64,000 nucleotides of DNA from Aristolochia californica. Its lineage: Eukaryota > Streptophyta > Magnoliopsida > Piperales > Aristolochiaceae. A program made the position numbers and the translations under genes. The notes under the pieces are model-generated. The model made no database searches. It saw only the letters and a list, made by a program, of their open reading frames with translations, and was not told the DNA's origin. Position 1 is the first letter of the stretch; each line of letters opens with the position of its first letter. Shown here one piece after another: positions 61,301 through 64,000 of the stretch. The stretch spans positions 27,161,610 through 27,225,609 of the forward strand of contig JARWKL010000004.1 in the NCBI GenBank assembly GCA_029961685.1. Direction: 5' to 3'.

Positions 61301-64000
61301 ATATCTTTCTTATAAAATTCCGAGCTATTAGGGTTGAACAAGTGGAATTTCCCAAACTTGGATAACAAAACTTTAGTGTTCATTTGTGGGGTGTGAATAA
61401 ATTTTCATTACTTACATTTGTTTATTGCTTGAAATTCTTTCCATACAGAAACTCAAAAAAATTTCATTTTGTTGTGATCTAGTTGCCTTTTATCTCTTTT
61501 TTTGTTTAAGAGATGAAGGGAAAGTGAAAACTCAAGTTTGGATTTAAGAAGAAAGTATACATCTAAAATGGAAATGCACGACACACAAATGTAGAGAGAG
61601 ATAATTCCAAAAAGTGTCTATAAGTTTTTGGGTTTGTAAACTCTTTTTAGTTTATATATATCAGGTTTTGCAATCGTCAGGAAAAGGGGGAGGCGGGGAT
61701 TTTTAAAATGAGTGTTTACTCCCAATCCATAAATCATTCCATAAAAAAATATAGCCCGTTACGCATGATAAATTACTTTACAATCATCTATGATTGTTAG
61801 GTAAGCTCTTTGTAAATGGGCAAAATAATGGCTTGTTTGGCTCAGGTAAATATCCCACCGTAGGTTCACTTGCGAATTCAATGTTATTCTCTTTAAAAGG
61901 TTTGGATCCATAGGTCATTTGAATGTTCAACATGTTTCAAGCATGCATATCTATTTCTCAAAACAAGTGTAGAAAATTTTCTTTCTTATAAAATTCCGAG
62001 CTATTAGGGTTGAACAAGTGGAATTTACCAAACTTGGATAACAAAACTTTTGTGTTCATTTGTGGTGTGTGAATAAATTTTTATTACTTACATTTGTTTA
62101 TTGCTTGAAAATCTTTCCATATAGAAACTCTAAAATTTTCATTTTGTTGTGATCTATTTGCCTTTTATCTCTTTTTTTGTTTAAGAGATGAAGGGAAACT
62201 GAAAACTCAAGTTTTGATTTAATAAAAAAATATACATCTAAAATAGAAATGCACGATGCACAAATGTAGAGAGAGATAATTCCAAAAAATGTTTGTAAGT
62301 TTTTTGGTTTGTAACCTCTTTTTAGTTTATATATATCAGGTTCTACAATGGTCGGGAAAAGGGGGAGGCAGGGGATTTTTTAACTGAGTGTTGACTCCCA
62401 ATCCATAAGTCATTCCTTACAAAAATATAGCTCGTTACGCAAGATAAATCACTTTACAATAATCTATGATTGTTAGGTCAACTTTTTGTAAATGGGCAAA
62501 ATAATGGCATGTTTGGCTCGGGTAAATATCCCAGCGCAGGTTCACTTGCGAATTTAATGTTATTCTCTTTAAAAGGTTTGGATCCAACGATCAATTGCAT
62601 CTTTAACATGTTTCAAACATGCATATCCATTTTTTAAAACATGTGTAGAAAAATTTCTTTCTTTTAAAATTCCGAGCTATTAGGGTTGAACAAGTGAAAT
62701 TTCCCAAACTTGGACAACAAAACTTTTGTGTTCATTTGTGGTGTGTGAATAAATTTTCATTACTTACATTTGTTTATTGCTTGAAATTCTTTCCATACAG
62801 AAACTCTAAAATTTTCATTTTGTTGTGATCTATTTGCCTTTTATCTCTTTTTTTATTTAAGAGATGAAGGAAAAGTAAAAACTCAAGTTTTGATTTAAGA
62901 AAAAACTATACATCTAAAATGGAAATGCACGATGCACAAATGTAGAGAGAGATAATTCCAAAAAGTGTCTGTAATTTGTAGGGATTGTAAAGTCTTTTTA
63001 GTTTTTACATATCAGGTTTTGCAATCGTTGGGAAAAGGGGGAGGCGGGGGATTTTTAACTGAGTGTTGACTCCCAATCCAAAAGTCATTCCTTATAGATA
63101 TTTTGCCCGTTACGCATCATAAATCACTTTACAATCATCAATGATCGTTAGGTCAGCTTTTTGTAAATGGGCAAAATAATGGCTTGTTCAATTCGGGTAA
63201 ATATCCCACCGCAGGTTCACTTGAGAATTTAATGTTATTCTCTTTACAAGGTTTGGATGCATAGGTCATTTGCTTCTTTAACATGTTTCAAGCATGCATA
63301 TACATTTTTTAAAACTTGTGTAGAAAAATCTCTTTCTTATAAAATTCTAAACTATTAGGGTTGAACAAGTGGAATTTCCTAAACTTGGATAAAAAAAACT
63401 TTTGTGTTCATTTGTGGTGTGTAAATAAATTTTCTTTTCTTAAATTTATTTATTTCTTTAAATTTTTTCCATACATAAACTCTAATATTTTCATTTTGTT
63501 GTGTTCTATTTGCTTTTTATCTCTTTTTTTGTTGACGAGATGAAGGGAAAGTGAAAACTCAAGTTTTGATGTAAGAAAATTGTATACATCTAAAATGAAA
63601 ATGCGCAATGTACAAATTTAGAGAGAGATAATTCCAAAAATTGTCTGTATTTTTTATGCATTTTATACTCTTTTTTGTTTTTATATATCAGGTTGTACAA
63701 TCGTAGGGAAAAGGGGGAGGCGGGGATTTTTAACTGAGTGTTGACTCCCATTCCAAAAGTCATTCCTTACACAAATATAACCCGTTACGCATCATAAATC
63801 ACTTTTAAATCATCTATGATCGTTAGGTCAACTTTTTTGAAAATGGCCAAAATAATGGGTTTTTCAACTCGAGTAAATATCCCACCACAGGTTCACTTGA
63901 GAATTTAATGTTATTCTCTTTAAATGGTTTGGATCCATAGGTGATTTGCATCTTTAACATATTTCAAGCATGCATATCCATTTTTTAAAACATGTGTAGA
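55386..64000 (+). repeat. Satellite monomers, unit 2, 55.4 kb to window end
   Basis: Anchors at 55386, 56059, 56736, 57410, 58082, 58756, 59429, 60064, 60695, 61360, 62036, 62712 and 63387; the last monomer is cut by the window. Unit 2-specific losses: about 48 bases at about 60266-60272 (CATCCAAAAACTGTC; unit 1 is full length near 26128-26185) and nine bases at about 60939. The frames at 58144-58344, 59009-59194 and 63361-63543 repeat unit 1 frames at the same phase and are not genes. Confidence 0.92.
61360..62035 (+). repeat. Extra satellite monomer present only in unit 2
   Basis: The offset to unit 1 jumps from about 34080 (27280 pairs with 61360) to about 34755 (27957 pairs with 62712), one monomer. 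The following monomer, 62036-62711, matches unit 1 27280-27956, including GCTTGAAAATCTTTCCATAT and AAGTTTTTTGGTTTGTAACC. The extra monomer resembles the one two places further on (62712-63386) in GCTTGAAATTCTTTCCATAC, so duplication of a two-monomer block with later divergence is plausible. Confidence 0.85.

Larger units (their letters stand above)
36834..64000 (+). repeat. Higher-order repeat unit 2 (partial, about 40.9 monomers)
   Basis: This is the second copy of the large unit, cut by the window end. Monomer anchors run 36834, 37504, 38180, 38851, 39515, 40187, 40684, 41357 and onward to 63387. Offsets to unit 1 stay nearly constant over long blocks: about 36840-36870 before the LTR insertion site, about 34800 to 11.3 kb, about 34128 from 12 to 26 kb, about 34080 to 27.3 kb, and about 34755 at the end. 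Each step in offset is a discrete insertion or deletion, listed separately. The last base pairs with about 29246 of unit 1, so the final quarter of the unit is outside the window. Confidence 0.9.

Noticed and set aside
1..64000. CRISPR array, because of regularly spaced repeats
   Set aside because: The repeats are 670-bp satellite monomers with similar sequence throughout, not short repeats with unique spacers, and there are no cas genes.
1..64000. CENP-B-box-like 17-mer in the monomer
   Set aside because: I looked for a TTCG....A..CGGG pattern and found no recurring match. The CGTCGGGAAAAG text does not fit.
1..64000. rDNA intergenic spacer or tRNA gene origin of the monomer
   Set aside because: No rRNA gene segment, and no A/B box pair or cloverleaf seen in the monomers. 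The only tRNA-related text is the primer-binding site in the retroelement.
1..64000. A novel multi-gene system hidden in the window
   Set aside because: No credible gene cluster exists on either strand; everything outside 3560-5449 is accounted for by satellite monomers.

Overview
The window is almost entirely tandem satellite DNA. About 93 head-to-tail monomers of roughly 670 bp, all in one orientation and strongly AT-rich, fill the 64 kb. They are interrupted once, by a compact LTR retrotransposon relic (3560-5449, minus strand). I see no host protein gene, rRNA, tRNA, CRISPR array or bacterial-type operon. The organism is most likely a flowering plant: the relic carries the initiator-Met tRNA primer-binding motif TGGTATCAGAGC and the GAGGACAAGCTC...AAGGGGGG 3' end familiar from plant Ty3/gypsy elements, and long satellite arrays with nested retroelements are typical of plant (peri)centromeric or subtelomeric heterochromatin. 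I do not recognise the satellite family or the species.

The main structure is a very large higher-order repeat (HOR). Monomers inside one unit differ from each other clearly (by eye about 80-88% identical). The series starting at position 1 restarts at about 36834-36843, and from there to the window end each monomer matches, in order, its counterpart about 34-37 kb upstream at by-eye identity around 95-98%. Unit 1 (1-36833) holds 52 monomers, one 202-bp monomer fragment and the retroelement; without the element it is about 34.9 kb. Unit 2 (36834-64000) is cut by the window edge after 40 complete monomers. Several small deletions lie at the same place in both units, so they predate the duplication. 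Other changes occur in one unit only: the LTR insertion, a deletion across the LTR insertion site, loss of one monomer, gain of one monomer and a templated filler junction. Weaker evidence points to an older 7-monomer (about 4.7 kb) periodicity inside the unit.

Each monomer has a fixed internal plan: a T-rich first part, a box with TGCACAATGCACAAATG then GAGAGAGATAATTCC, a G-rich tract always on the + strand, a TTGACTCCCAATCC box, and a distal third with several short dyad symmetries and, in most copies, a BamHI site. The retroelement is the only GC-rich interval. It has two LTRs (401 and 429 bp), AGATA target-site duplications, a primer-binding site, a polypurine tract and only a short gag-position reading frame; it encodes no protease, reverse transcriptase, RNase H or integrase, so it is non-autonomous. 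Nothing here looks like a multi-gene system. The interest lies in the HOR size, its rearrangement history and the small retroelement.
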